Shown here: piece after piece, positions 33,866 through 48,200 of the stretch
Numbering within the stretch: position 1 is the stretch's first letter
Layout: every line of letters begins with the position of its first letter
Assembly: GCA_964304625.1 (NCBI GenBank)
Contig: OZ199838.1
Span: 17,090,349-17,154,348 of the forward strand
From: Kudoa neothunni
Lineage: Eukaryota > Cnidaria
Reading direction: 5' to 3'
DNA: 64,000 bases
Program-made: the position numbers and the translations under genes
The notes under the pieces: generated by a model
Told to the model about the DNA's origin: nothing
Seen by the model: only the letters and a program-made list of their open reading frames with translations
Databases searched by the model: none

Positions 33866-35814
33866 TAAATGAATTTGTTGGCGTTACCCTAGTATCGAAT
33901 CGAACATTTACAATATAGCCCAGTAGGCACAAATAGTATTAATATGTATAATAATGCCAACGATTGTTCACGATTCGTAAAATATCTATTTTTTTGTTTA
34001 ATAATTTTTAGGGTAATTTCTTTACCACTCAATATTTGAAAAATGTATAAAATTAAACTGTATATAAATCGGGTATCTAGAGCATGCGCAACCACGTTAA
34101 ATTTTACTGTCACATACTCCCAGATTACCAAATTTTGTATATATAAGTTTTTATTTTTACATGATAAAGTTTTAAAAATTATTTAAATTCATAATATTAA
34201 ATAACAAAGTGGGATCTAGTAGAACCAAAAAACACTAAGTGTATAATCGATTTTGAAGCGCTCGGAAGGTGTCGCGCTAATCCTCTTATGCTATTATTCT
34301 CGACAGTTATCAGATGACGTCGCCATTGCGGACTAATTGTTTGTTTGTGAGTTGTGTTTGTCTAGCGCATTACAGAAGGTTAATGAAATTTGAGACAATT
34401 CATAATTCTCGAGTTTAATAAGTACAATGCAATCGTTGAATTTAACCCTGCCCAGTCCAATCGGGATCTCTCGTTATTCCATTTTATGTAAATCTTATTT
34501 TTAAAAGTGAAAACCTCATGAATTTCCATCGATAATTCACTTTAATATTAGAAAATATATTCGTATACTATATAAATTCAAGCTTTAGAAAAAAATGAGA
34601 ATTTATCCCAGAAAAAATGCCTGTATAATTGAGCACATGTTCTCCATACGTCCCCATACTTCATCTTTAAAATATGTATTAAAATTATCAAAAGACAAAA
34701 ATAAACGACGAAATATTATCTCCAGTAATATATATCAAACCTTAAAGAAATACTCTAATTGTAGGTTGTCCTTTTTCCACTAGAGGGATTACGATGACGT
34801 CACAAGATTAAATTAAGATTTATCGACTACATTGGTTTTTGATGTTAGAGATTAACAAAGTATATTATTTAATTTTTGGTTATCAATTTAAGAAGAAATT
34901 TATAATTAAGAATGCCCCTTGATAACAATATCAATAATTCTAAGCTAAACTGCAGTGTTATTGTACCAACTTCGAGGGGGAAGAGCATCCTAACTTATCG
35001 ATGAATATTTGCGCTAGACTTTCAAAGGTCATTATCAGTCACATTAAAAATATAGTTTCGAGTTATTTAATAAAGGTACTGATATAGGCGAAACGCTCAT
35101 TTCACGGAAAGCATTGGTCCATTGAGAAGATCACGATGTGTATTTTGTTCACGAAATATTGCTTGAAAAACTAATATGTGGTGTTATAACTACAAAAGAT
35201 CTATTTGCTCATCTCACAGATTAAAAAAAAGTTTTATATTGTCAGACATGTAATTTAGAATCCGATTGATGTAATCCTTGAACAAGCTTTTCTCTCTTTA
35301 GGAAACCTCGGAATCAATGTAATTTGTTTTTAAATAAACATATTGTGAATTTTCGTATTTAATTTTTTATTTGAATGTATAAACATACTAAAATACTTAC
35401 AACCGTTACCCAGACTAAACCTTACATTCAATTTTGTGATTAGCGATTTTTCCCGGGAATTATGCCTGATTTCTTGTATGGTCGCTTGTGTGCATTTCTT
35501 AACTATACTTGATTGAATGCCGTTATTGTATTTCCATAAAGATTCAACAATGTAAATATACTAAAACATATATTTAATCGAAGAATTGATTAAATTTTTT
35601 TCAATTTTATTCTCTCTAAAGCAGACTTCTAAACAGTTAATATAGCTGAGTTATGAGTAATAATTATAATAATAACTTTTTGATTCAATTTCGCAATAAA
35701 ATAAGAAAATAATGATGGGGTCAAAAACGACTCCCATGGGCACATACTGAAGTTTTTGACACACGGTGCTTCGGCGGTTAAAAGAAAAAATAACAATTAG
35801 ATATCTTTTATATA
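33866..35814. other. Intergenic region
   Basis: AT-rich. The only reading frames are short and featureless, and no repeat family was recognised. Confidence 0.5.
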
Positions 35815-36270
35815 GCCTGGACAAAATGGCAGAGTGGTGTTAGGTGTGGCTCATATACCTTGAGGTTGCGAGTTCACGACCTAGTCGGACGGACGTTCAT
35901 AAACTCCTAATCCGAACTTGAGTGAGAAGGCTGTAGTAAAGTAATCGCAGGGTTCTATGGTTTATATATCGTGGCCTTGCTTGCAGTTGGGAGTGAGCCT
36001 AGCCTGGCGGAAGGGTAGAATTCGGGCGATCATAAACGCCGGGGTTTAGGTATAACTGAAGTCCGCATTCGGACGACTTTCCCAAATAATTCTGGGTTAA
36101 GTCCAGGGTGGTTGCCCCTGAAACGAGGATGCTTAATGGGTTAAAATCCCACACTACCGCATAAACATAAGTTGACTTAATAATATGACGTTGTGATCCT
36201 TACAGCGTTAATGGAAAAGGTCTAACCAACCCGAACTTCACAACTTAAAAGTTGCGCCAGGGGTTTGATT
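35815..36270 (+). repeat. tRNA-derived SINE, copy 1
   Basis: The head resembles a class II tRNA gene. It has an A-box-like TGGCAGAGTGG at about 35827 and a B-box-like region ggttgcgagttcacgacc at about 35863-35880. About 370 bp follow that align with the SINE at 52660-53215, including the blocks actcctaatcc, cttgcttgcagttgggag and gaaacgagga. The tail end is near 36270. It has no coding function. Confidence 0.7.
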
Positions 36271-38385
36271 TGACATTGTAAACAAAAAAATGAATTCTAG
36301 ATGTTCAATCACGTTTGGATATGCTCCGCATACATCATGAATTACCGACATGTGCCTATATTGCTGTTTGAATTTTTTAATACACATATTAATATGATCA
36401 CACTAGGCCTGTGCTTACGTAAAAAGACATAATAATGATTAAAATTGAAATTTTAAATATTAGATTGACATTTGTCTCATGTTAGATTATTATACTTAAT
36501 TCGTCTTGTGTTAAATCTGAATTTATTTAAATTATATTACGAAAGAATTTACGAACTTATTTATCAATCAATCATCCCTATGTCGGCAATTGTTACATTT
36601 TAATTTTATGAACAATAAAAGTATTTTATTAGAATAGTAATCGAGATTTTATTGTTTATTTATTTATTTATTATAATTTATGCTAATTTGGTGATTAAAT
36701 ACAAAAACGTTGATTTTAATGCGTACAAAAATAATAAAACTTATAATTAGGTGTGAAAAATCGATAATTATTAATCTATTTTGATCCATTTTTTCGGAGT
36801 GAAATAAAGTTTCGCGCGAAATAAACAATAATTGTAAATTATTCAAGAAGCGAAAAGTTTGCTTCCTTATTTCTTACCAATTTATTCAAACCCTCCATTA
36901 GATTAGTTAATAGCTAGGATATCCATAAAATATAAATTTCTACAGTTATCTTAAAAAGTGTGCATTAATCGTAATTGACTGTGTTGGTACAATGAGTAAT
37001 CATATGTACCTTGTTCTCTTATACAAGCGTATCGAATATTGAATATTATACGCCTTATTTTAATTTTCCTGATGTGGATTATTCTATAAAATAAATGTTT
37101 TAAAAATATCTAAGGCGTGCACAATTATCTATTACCTGAACGAAACACAGGCATTTCCCGGGAGTGGGCATATTTAAATTAAAAAGGAATACAGTAAATT
37201 ATGGATTGTGCTAAGTTGTGCTGTATATAATATCGCAATAAAACTAAAGTAATCAATATTTAGAAAATTTAACTCTTACACTATCAACTTGATAACAGTA
37301 GTAACATAATACTTCAATTTGATATTAACGAATCTACATTATCAATTGTTTTTATGCATTTATACGTCGTGGGTAATGAATTTTCTTCATAAAAAGGAGA
37401 TTATGGCTCGTTTGTTATGATCTTTGTTTCATAACTGCGAAAATTATAGCTTGCACGTCAACAGACGATAAAAAAATTCTAGATCTATCCTAAAAGTTTA
37501 ATTAATGAAATATTATCAAAAGAAGCAAGTAAATTAACCGCTAAACTTGAAATAATAACTTTTGACGTAAAAACTAGATCTGCCTTTAATACTGTTATAA
37601 AAAAAGATTAGTTGTTTTAATATTATAACGACTGTTCTATTTCAAATTAAGCATTCTCGAATCGAGAAAATGTAGATATTGATCTACAAATGAAAGGGTG
37701 GATGGAATTTATGAGAACAAATAAATAGAGGATTCTCAATAAGTTCCTCTCAGTAAAGATGATGAATTCCTTATGATGCCTCGTGGTAAATATCTGCATC
37801 TACTAATTGGTTTATGGCTTTACTGGGGTTTCCATCCAAATCCGGGGGTTGTGACAATCAACCCCGGACAATAATAGAGGTGCTCGAATGTTAAAATTTT
37901 ACGAACCCTATCTTTTCTAAACATGAAGCCCTTTTTATTTATTTAAATAACTGCAATTTAATTATCTTAAGGAGACAAAATAATTTTGATAATTTTGGCA
38001 CTGCAAAACCATTTAAAATTTAAACGAATATTACCATATGACTACAGCCATTAATTCGATCCCTTCTGAACTATATTTTTTACAAATATCGTAATTTATA
38101 AACGTATTATTGAAAATAGGGTTAAATGTACAAAAATCTTGTTTTGATGCTAATATTTAAATAATTAGATTTTAATTTTATTAACATAAGTTTATATGAT
38201 ACTTTTACACAAAAATTGTTTAAATATTTTATCAAAGTTATTCTTATAAAAAAGAGTATTTTTAGTTTTGAAATTACATTAAAAATGATGTTTAATATGA
38301 AGTAGTTATCGAAATATTAACGTGACACGATAATGCTTTTGGTAATATTCGACATGAAAGAGAGACAAAATGGTGGGTTGAAAAG
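36271..38385. other. Intergenic region
   Basis: AT-rich with a short (ttta)n run at about 36657-36672. No gene, RNA or repeat family was recognised. Confidence 0.5.
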
Positions 38386-39357
38386 AACGCAGTAATGACG
38401 CTAGAAATATTGCGCTCAACATGATAGTATCCGAATGATGTTCGCTTGCTGAAACAAACAGAAGCACTGGAATTCCACGTTCAACTTTGAGTGATATGGT
38501 TAAAAAGTATTTTGAAACGGTGAAGCGCACAAAAGGACAAAAGGCGGTGTAATGAATGTTAAACTTAGAGAAAGCATAGAAAATAAAATACTCGGCCTAA
38601 TTAATGATGACTGCACGATCACATTACAGTCCATTGTGGATAAAGTAGAGGTAAATGTGTGTGTTACCACTGTATGGAGATGATTAAATCAATGGATATT
38701 ACATTCAAAATGGTGAGAGCTATCCTTAACGTAAACTCTTCTGATGTATAACAGGAGTGAAAAAATTACGCAGATTGGTACAAAAACTTATCAATCAACG
38801 TAAGATACAACAAAATGGTATTTGTCGATGAGAGCCCGTTTTCCATGCATATATTACGCTCACATGGGCGCTCGCTATTTGGTACGACTTCAAATCCTAT
38901 TGTTATGGAACGTAAAGGCCGTAATGTCATCATAATACTTGTCGTAAGCGCGATCAGTGTTGTAGTACATTGTGAGGTTGTTCAAGGCAGTGTGGATAGT
39001 AACATCTTCCAACGGTTTATGTTAAAAATTGAAGAAATACTTTGAGAAGGAAACTTTATTATAGTTATGGATAATCTAGGGTTTCATCATTCAAATCCCG
39101 ATTTTTATAATGAATACCCTTACGAAATAAGGCACCTTCCGAGGTATTCACCTTTTTTGAATCCTTGCGAAGAGGTATTTTTGAAGATAAAGAATGGAGT
39201 GAGATGAAATGGGCCCCTTCAAGGGACAAACGATTTAATTCAACGGATGAAGCGCTCCTATGAGGAATTTCGTGAACCTACCCTAAAAGCCTTCTTCAAG
39301 TATTCGGAATCATTCCTTGGAAGATGCTACACATTAAGTGACATCGATAGAAACTAA
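38386..39357 (+). pseudogene. Tc1/mariner-superfamily transposase remnant
   Basis: Pieces in order: a helix-turn-helix segment (TNRSTGIPRSTLSDMVKKYF, about 38455-38515), a second DNA-binding part (ESIENKILGLINDDCTITLQ), then the DDE domain. The DDE domain has MVFVDESPFSMHI (first aspartate, about 38820), FIIVMDNLGFHHS (second, about 39065) and the RYSPFLNPCEEVF block (third acidic residue, about 39160). It ends with LGRCYTLSDIDRN and a stop at about 39357. Stops and frame changes interrupt it at several places. Terminal inverted repeats were not identified. Confidence 0.8.
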
Positions 39358-40324
39358 TTCTATCGATGCTTATTTTCTTGTTTGTTACTCATTTCAACAT
39401 TTTATTTCGCGATTGTTAACTCATTAACGGTTTCAATTTAAGAAAATTATGCAATTCTTCATAATGATGATATTTAATAAAAAAGCTTATCCTAAGGGAT
39501 TAAAATAAATATCAAAATAAAAACGAGAGTCTATATTAAAAATAATTGAAAATTTTGTTGATGGAAAAAATGATCTTAAAAATAGCATGTTTAATTGTGA
39601 CTTGAAATAATAGCAGAATAAAAAATTATTTAACACTGAAAAATTTTTTATTGATGAAATTAATCTAGCAGCGGTTATGATAAATTAAAATGAAAAATCT
39701 CTATATTATAGAATTGAGTTTTAATGAATTTGGCTTTTATTGAAACAAAATTATTGACTATCGATATAATCCTCACGATTACAATAACGTAAACTTTATT
39801 CGAGAAAGGTGTAATTATTTCTTGAATGCTGCATCACGTATTTTGTAGCCACAAAGTGATTATAGAATAAATTTAATATTATTTTCCCTAGAGGATTTTT
39901 TTCAATCAATTGACTTTATTAATTTTTTCAAAGATTAATTTTTACATTAATGTTATAACACTTTGATTCAATGTAATATTATGTCTAATATCGAAGTATT
40001 AAGTTTTTCTAGCCACTGTCTTAAAAACACTTTAAAATACATTTGATAATGTTTATATTTTAGTATTTATCAAACCATAATGGACGATGTAAGTTATTTG
40101 AATTTATAAATGGTTGAAACAAAATAAATTTTTATTACAAAGATATCTTGTTACTTTTGGTGGGCCGAAAAGAGAATGCAAGACCTTGATGTGTGGCCAA
40201 TAAAAAATTTAATGAAAATATTTAAATACTAAAACTATTAAATTTGGTAAAAAATAAAAATTTAATATTTCAATTTCGGACCGCCTCTCGCGCTGTCCAG
40301 ATTTGGATGGAAAACCCGGTAAAA
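39358..40324. other. Intergenic region
   Basis: AT-rich, with no feature recognised. Confidence 0.5.
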
Positions 40325-41342
40325 AGACTATAGCGAATTGATCAGCCTTGCTTCGTAATATTAAACACAGCGAGCTTTTCAATAACATTCAAAAAATATC
40401 AATGTTTAAAATTAACCCATAGAAATAGCCAAATTTAATATTTCTTTGAAGCACCATACTTATTATGACGACCGTAATTGGCGAAAATCTAATAATTATA
40501 TTTTTCTGGGGAAGGATACACCAATTATGACCAGATATTGTTGGGGTGGTATTCATTTGTGATGCAAACGGAAACAATGTAAAACACGCAATATTTGCCT
40601 GTGTCACGCTAACCATCGAGCTATCCCGACAATAATCGTTCATATGCTTTCGCACTAGTTATGGCTTAAGGCTGAGCGTGTGGGATTAACATATATTAAC
40701 ATTTATGTGACCCGGAACCGAAACTTTATGATTTCTTGTTAGCGTCATTCCCTAATTCTCAATTTATGTAAACTCTCTTAAAACGCAGTCTAATACTCTA
40801 TTTTTTGGCCTGTTGGATTTTTAAAAGTCGAATTCTGATCCGGAAAGGAACATGTGTAAACCACTAACTTCCATAGAGATAAAAAATAATAGATATAGAG
40901 GAAAATTTACGAAAATATTTTGTTATTCATCAAATTTAAGATATCTCTTTTCCGGCATAAATTTTAGTGCATTTCTCCCGAACCAACAGCCAGCTACAGA
41001 TCGCTTCAATATCAATATCAACATAAATAATTTATATAATTAGATGAAATAAGAGTACCACTATCTGCATTGAATTTAATCACTGAAATTTCATCATAAC
41101 GGACGATTTCAATTAAATCTAAGGATCGAATGCTCGTGTTATAATGCTTCAATCTGTCTGATTATCGCATGCCTCTACTATTTCGCTATTAATGATGCGA
41201 ACATCAATTTTTTGTCACATTTAAAACCATTAGTAGAGACTTCATAGTATGCTTATAAAGTCAAATACATTAAAACGCCCGAAATAAGGAATGTATTCGC
41301 GCAAACATCAAAAAGGCACGCCAGCCTTATACATAAAGATGA

Positions 41343-42511
41343 ATTACATAGTTTTGGTTAACAGTTGCGACTCGAGTATGGAACTATGGAACTGCAGCAC
41401 CCCCGGGCACCTTAATATTCATATAATCCTATTCAACTAAGTGTGAATCCGTTAGTATCTACGCGTAAATAATTATTCCTTGATAGGTTGAATTTATTAA
41501 AATAACTTTTGCAATATTCGTGGGACAAAAAATTATTGTATATCCTACAAACTACAAAACACGATTTTGCATTTATTATAATAAGACTTATAGGATTACA
41601 TTATTTGATTTTTAAATGTAATAAGGACAATTAATATTTCTCCACATAAATCCTTGAATCATTACAAATTTTAATTTGGATGTTTCATAATAGTATTGAA
41701 ATACACATATGCCGTGGCAAGTGGAAAGTCTTTATGTTTCTAAATATTTTCTCCTACCCCAATCGCTATACTTTGTCATAAACATTGTATATCTTCATTA
41801 TGATAGAGGGCGGATAATGAAAAACTATTTTATATAAAGCCACAAAATTATAAAAATAATCTGTATATCATTCAACCTAATTAATGTATACACCTTTTTA
41901 GGGCGGAGAAAAGATAATTACGATGTTTTTATTAGGTAAATACATCTATACTCTGGAACAGGTAATTCTATGTTATCTTGATTCATTTTAAGTATACTCC
42001 AATTTAAAAGCGTGTTAATAATTCAAAAAAACATCGAAGCGCGAGGCTGAATCATTATTGCTTATGTATTGACACAATGAATATAAGGAGTTCTTTCATT
42101 TTAATTATCTGTATAAACATTTAAATTTCATAACTATTACGTTTAATGTTAATAAACCTTTCACTCTACATGAAAATGCGAAAAATACTTGAAAGTAACT
42201 GTTGTACCATAAAGTTCCGGCAAAGGGGAATTTTATCGCAGTACGTGTGCGTATGACATAGAGCCACGTAGATACAATCTACTATACGATTCACACTGTC
42301 AGCTGATTTGTGTTGTGTTTTAATCTATAACACGTCGGTTCATATCCTTGTTTTATTGTTATTGCTAAAATTTCAATTGGTTTAAAAGTAAATGATTATT
42401 CCTTCTCCAGGAATTTATTCAATTTTGAACAACGTTTACAAGAATCGTCTAATGCATTGCAGCACCACCCATTAGTTTAAACTACAAGCCGCCATTGTTG
42501 GTTACGTTTAA
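41343..42511. other. Sequence inserted in Helitron copy c, unassigned part
   Basis: About 1.2 kb between the Helitron block and the TRIM-like element. No gene or family was recognised. Confidence 0.4.
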
Positions 42512-43024
42512 TGTAACACAAGTTCCGAACCAAGATTCGAACCTGGGTCATTTTCATTAAGAGCCGATGGTGCCATACCGCACTGCTCTCGATTGCCCAT
42601 CTATTATGGTGGATTACAACCCTTATAATCCGCGTGTTACATTCCCCGGGCGCTGATGAAGCCTAGCGCTTGTAACTGAGGAAGGAGATTCGTAGGGAAT
42701 CTAAGGATATACCGGAGATGTCAGGCGAAATTCTTGCCGAATGACGAAGGCTGGTTGGTTGTCGAGCCTGACGCGACGCGGTTGCCTTATGAATCTATTT
42801 CTGATGACTTATGTCTGATAAGGAAAGAAAGAATTCTTCTGCTAAGAGGAAAGGAGGCTAGTGTTACTAACAACCCCTGTCACCAAATGTGACACAAGGT
42901 CCGAACTGGAATCGAACCTGGGTTATTTGCATTAAAAATAAGACAGTGGTACCATACCGCACTGCTCTCCATCGTGCATCCATATGGTCGGCCGGATTAC
43001 AGCCCTTATAACCCACATGTTACA
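42512..43024 (-). mobile_element. TRIM-like element (short LTR-like direct repeats with a tRNA-like box)
   Basis: Two direct repeats of about 130 bp (42512-42641 and 42889-43024) each begin TGT(A/G)ACACAAG and end ATGTTACA or GTGTTACA, that is TG...CA. A 247-bp internal region separates them. The flanks are TTTAA and TTTGA, a 4/5 match for a 5-bp target duplication. The whole, 513 bp, has the build of a terminal-repeat retrotransposon in miniature. On the minus strand each repeat carries a tRNA-like segment: GGCTCTTAATG resembling an anticodon arm, and B-box-like GGTTCGAATCT in the left copy. An alternative reading is two tRNA-derived SINEs side by side. It is non-coding and looks old. Confidence 0.5.
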
Positions 43025-43315
43025 TTTGATAATGTGTATAAGGTGAAAAGCTAACTTCAACCAATCATCACAATGACGTAATCAGTTGTTAATCTTATTG
43101 CTGAACCCATGTGATCCGCTTAACAAACTTTAAATCGACAAAATCATTATTTTCCAAATACCTTTTTAACATTTGGCGGTGTAAAAATAATTTTAAGATT
43201 TTTGAAATATGTGATTTTTAAAAAATTTCATAAATGATTTTCTATAAGAAAATATTGTTGTTAAACATGCGTGCTTATTGACACACATGGACAACATAGA
43301 TTTATATCGATAGTA

Positions 43316-45195
43316 GATTTCTGTAGATAATTATTACGTATAGCCACGATATGGGAACGGAGGTATTACAATAATGAGATTCCCGGAGAAAATTTTATTT
43401 TATTAAAAAAAATGTACAATATAAACCGTTGATTATTTGATTGAAAACTCCTGCTGACATACAGAAATTATTGCGAGAGTAATACTCTAAGGTAATTCGT
43501 TGAGGTATGAATCACGCGATAAATGTACACAACTACAACACAAGAATAAGACTAGTTTTTATGTACGCGTATCAGCGCTTAACTGCTCATAGCAAATACC
43601 ATAATTGCTTCAGAAATTATATGGATTTATAAATTTCCCAATCATAAATCAGAGTAAGTTTTTCCTCACCTAAAGTAGTTGATACTGACAAGGTAACCCT
43701 GTCTTTTCTAGCTTGTTAACGAACATCTTTTTCATTTTTTAAACAAAAGAATGAAGGTGTTTCGATTGTAAAAAAAAAATAGCCTTTCGCCGGAATTAAA
43801 AATATTTTCATCCTTATAATTTGTTTATGTTGTAATGGTTTTTTCAATCATTAAAATTTCGACGGCCTTAGCTTCTCCGTGAAACCCTTTACATTGGAGT
43901 CCTGACTTGTCTTCTAATCGCAAAACAAATATCAGTTTGCAGTAAAATTATTTAATACTCCTTCTGTGACCTGGGAAACTTTTCTATAATGACATGATCA
44001 AGGACTTATTTTCCTAAACGTATAAATTTGGAAGCCTGATCATACATTTGGGCACCAAAAAATTAAAATTTTCCAGATAAAGCCCTTTTTTTTATTACAA
44101 ACCACAATTCTTCAATTCGGTTCGTTTTTATACATAGGATCCAAAAGCAAATAAACATTAAATTCTTATAAACACATACGAATAAAACTAGACAGCGGAG
44201 GGTAAATTTTTGTATTGTTTGTGATTTCTCCCCTGTTAATTTATTAATGAATATACAGAGAAACTATTATCGTACATTTTTTATCAATACTGAACTGTTT
44301 TGTGGTCATTCTGAAACCTCTCTCTATCCTGTCATTAATCATAAAAGTCCCCCTATGTGAAGTGATTTCGTTATAGGAGAGCGTTGTTAGGGTTTAAAAT
44401 TTTTAAAAATGTACCACGTAGTTATTCTTGTAAATAAAATAAATTTGAATTCGAACATAAATAATGATAAAATTAATAATAATTACGTTTGTATTACAAC
44501 CACGCTATAGTAAGTCATAATACATCCACGTCTTTTTGTCTATGTATCTATGCATTTATATTTATTAATTATTCATACAATAAGAATTGTTGATAGAAAT
44601 CTGTGATGAATTCGCGGATTATATGATGAAGTGAGACTATTTTCATTGAGTGGATCTATCTCAATATAAATCCCATTATTACGTAATTATGGATTATTTC
44701 ATTAAAACGTTAATTGATTATTTACTCATGTGCAGGTAGAACAGAAATGGTGACGAATTTTCTATTATAATGCATTTATTATTAAGCGTGTGAAATTAAT
44801 TACCTAAAAACCACGATTTTCATAAATTGAACACACAAGTTAATTCATTCGTAATTCCGTATCTAATCACAAAATATTTATTCGTCACCGATTTCAAAGA
44901 AAAATAACGTTAAAAGTAAATTTGAATTTCATAAAAAATAAATAAGCAAACAAACAAAAATTAAATATCGGTAGCAAGATACACATATATACGTAATAGA
45001 ATACATATTATTAATCACAATTGAAAATCATTAATTATATCTACTATTTAACATGTTTAGTATTTGTATAAAAGAATAAATTGGAATTACTTCAATAGAT
45101 TCCAATTATAAATAAAACTTGAATAGGTTGAATGAAGTTCTTCGTGTATATAATTCCGATACCATAATAACTTAATATACGAATTTAACAAACTG
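43316..45195. other. 5' flank of coiled-coil copy A
   Basis: AT-rich and without a gene. It is nearly identical to 55800-57667, apart from scattered substitutions and one-base indels. The conserved ATG-led stretch MKFFVYIIPI lies just before a GTAAGT donor at 45196. Confidence 0.5.
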
Positions 45196-45286
45196 GTAAG
45201 TAAGGGCCAGAGGACATAGACAAAATTTTGAACCATGTTCACTCATTAATATGTAAACAACATTATTTGTTAGATTGACTAATTAG

Positions 45287-48200
45287 TTGTGTAGACTCCG
45301 TGTTATTGGTACAGTGTTATCTAATTCCAATGATGGACTAAACCGTCAAGAAATAACGGAGAAGTGCAACCAATATGCTCAAGTAAGGAGAGAGTATTTG
45401 ATTGCTTTCTCGAAACTGAATAGTCTAATTGAGGATATGGATCCAGAAGTGGCTAATATTCAATCAATGAAGAGGAGTTATGAATCCAATAAACACCTTG
45501 GTGAACCAGAAACTCTATCCAAATTAATTGATATGGACGAAAAAATAAGTATAAAAACCAAAAATACGATTCAATAAAAGAATTTAATGCAATTGGCCGC
45601 TATCGTCCTAATACTGCTGATTATCCTGGGGCTAAGACATGTTGCGCTGTTGATAAAAATATGCTACTCATATTGGGTTAATTGAATTCAAATTGATAAA
45701 TGAAGTTGAAGTCGAAATTGAGAAGAGTCGTCATATTTAATTAAAACCAATTCAACCGAAAAATTATATATATAACAATAGCATTACCAAATGTCGTCTT
45801 TTCTATAGAGAGAGGGAAGCTGCTATCGTCTCTTGATGTGTTAAAAGAATCCACAAAAAATTTTAACAACCATATGTCACAAATAAAAAGATTTCCAGAA
45901 GATAAAAGATGCAAATTTGACAATATGCAGATGATAGTGGAACCAATTAAAAAATTTTGGAACAACATACTCATTACAGTAACAAAATGATAACAGAATT
46001 GGTTCCATATTTCGAAAAAATTAAACCTCAGCTGCAAGCTTTTATCACACCGTACAATCCTGAATTCTTCAAAAGTTATTTAGAAGATCATCCAAATTTC
46101 ACTACAATTCTAAAACAATATAAATATTGGAAGTGTGTCGGGCGAAAAAGAAAACGATATTCAACGTTTGATAGCAGATGCAGAAAAAGTTTTGTCATCA
46201 ACGACACCTTATATCTCAAATGATTTGTCGACTCAATTGACACAAAAAATTAATGAACTAAAAAATATGTAGATTCGTTGAAAAATCAAAAATCCCAAAT
46301 TAAACAAGTTGAAAACAACCGTTCGATAATTAGTCAAAATATGCAAGAATTATCCCAAGTTACCACCGATGCCAATAACCATATAACATCTATACAAACC
46401 CAAGTTGGTGCTTTATAGCAAGAATCGGACAACTCGATTCAATAAAAAACCCGATGAACGTGTGAAAAATGGTACAAAAATAAAAGAAGATATCCAAGAT
46501 TTTTTTGATAGAACAAAACGAATTATTTGAGAGAACTTTAAATTTAAAGTTTAAACAAATGACAAATTTGAATCATACCGTTACTGAAATGGTTGAACAA
46601 TTGCGAACAACTTACAGTAACCTGCAAAATGATAATCAACAAACTTTAACAACCTTTCAGAAACTACAACCCGAAATTGAAACTCTAACAACAGTACAAA
46701 TCCCAGAATATCTAGGGCAAATTAATCAAAAAAAAATAGATAAAAATTTCTTCTTTGAAAATCCCTCCAAAAAATTGGATGATATTATAGTAAAAAAGAG
46801 AACTTGTTAAACATGTTGCTTTCCCGTGAATCCAAAATTGATTCTAACCAATTAAAAACTATAGAAGATAGTTTGAAATCATTATACCAAACCCTGAAAA
46901 AAGTGAAGGAGAATAACGTTAGTTTCAAATCGTCATTCTCCACAAATAAATCCTCATTCCTCAATACTGAAGCTGATAAAATTACACACCCTGTTTTCCA
47001 ACTTGGTTGACGCTACCGAAAAAAAAGTAACCGATATGATATCAAGTATTCTGGGTTTAAAATCTAAACTTGCTGATTTAAATCCGAAATAAACAAGAAT
47101 AGAGGACTCTTGAATGAAATCAACACACGTTCTCAGAAATTAACCAATGAATATACCAGTATTGAGAAAGTGAAAACTAGCTTATTAACTAAGAAAAATA
47201 CAAGGCCTGATCTATTTGACTCGTTGATTTCACAAGAAACTTCAAGTTGAATTTAAGCCTCATAATGACATTAACAAACTATCACAAGATATCAACAATT
47301 ATGAAACATCTTATAAAGCTATTGAACGTACTATTACTGGAAATTCTTGGCGAAATTGGAAACTTGTTGCATTGAAAGATAATGCCACAAAGAAGTTGAA
47401 AATATTAAAAATTTACATAGGAGTATGGTGGAGTCTCTTGGCACTGGATTGCAATTAGTCGAAATCGAGGGTAAAATTCGTACGAATCCATAAAAATAAA
47501 ACTCGACAAATTATTTGAAAAATACCGAAAAACACTCAAACAACAAAAAGATGAACTTGAAATAGATCGCGAGTATTTATATCAAATCCGTTAAACAAGC
47601 TAAAGATAAAGTAGATGAAATCAAAAAAATTAGCGATAGTCAAATATTACGCAGCTTCTGGAAGGAAAATACTCAGTAGATAATAATTTTTTGAATTTCG
47701 ATAACTTGAATGTTGCTTATGAGAAATCTGTGACTCATGGAGAGACTAAATTGAACAATCTTAACGAAGAATATTCTTCAATTTCGACCAATCTTGAAGA
47801 GAGCAGTGCCAACTATGGAAGCCACCAAGAGTGTCATTACTAGTCTGCTTGAAAACTATAATACACTTAATAGTGATAAATCTGCAATATCAAATATTGA
47901 TGCTGTGACAAGAATTGAAAAAGCAAACGTTGATTTGAAAGAAAAATTTGAATTATTCAAAACTACAACCGACGATATGGAACAAAAATTGAAACAATTG
48001 TCGGATATGAAAAACACCCTAACTAGTGAGATTGCTGAAGGAGAACAAATTAATGCGAGTATTCCAAAAGCGTTTCTAGCGAAAAAAATAAACACAAATT
48101 CATTCTTGAGAATCTGGATTCACTCAAGGAAAAAAGCATCTAAAATAAAACAAGCTACCATACAACTCAGTGAAAAAAGGAAAAGCTTGAATATTTCGTG

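Larger units (their letters stand above)
40325..43315 (-). mobile_element. Non-autonomous Helitron, copy c (divergent, interrupted)
   Basis: Two blocks, about 40325-41342 and 43026-43315, align in order with Helitron copy a. Shared landmarks include acattcaaaaaatat, ggatttttaaaagtcgaattctg, aactttaaatcgacaaaatca and gcgtgct. Identity is clearly lower than between copies a and b, so this copy is older. A segment of about 1.68 kb, containing the TRIM-like element, separates the blocks. The right block contains the start of the tandem segmental duplication (43278). Confidence 0.65.

Noticed and set aside
33780-33870. Simple CA-rich and TA-rich runs as independent microsatellites
   Set aside because: They are integral parts of the Helitron 5' region and recur in copy b.
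38306-38530. Minus-strand 74-codon frame
   Set aside because: It is antisense to the Tc1/mariner remnant's DNA-binding region.
42532-42610. Possible functional tRNA gene (tRNA-like boxes in the 42512 and 42889 repeats)
   Set aside because: The B box is good in only one copy, the acceptor stem does not pair, and the sequence is part of a dispersed repeat.
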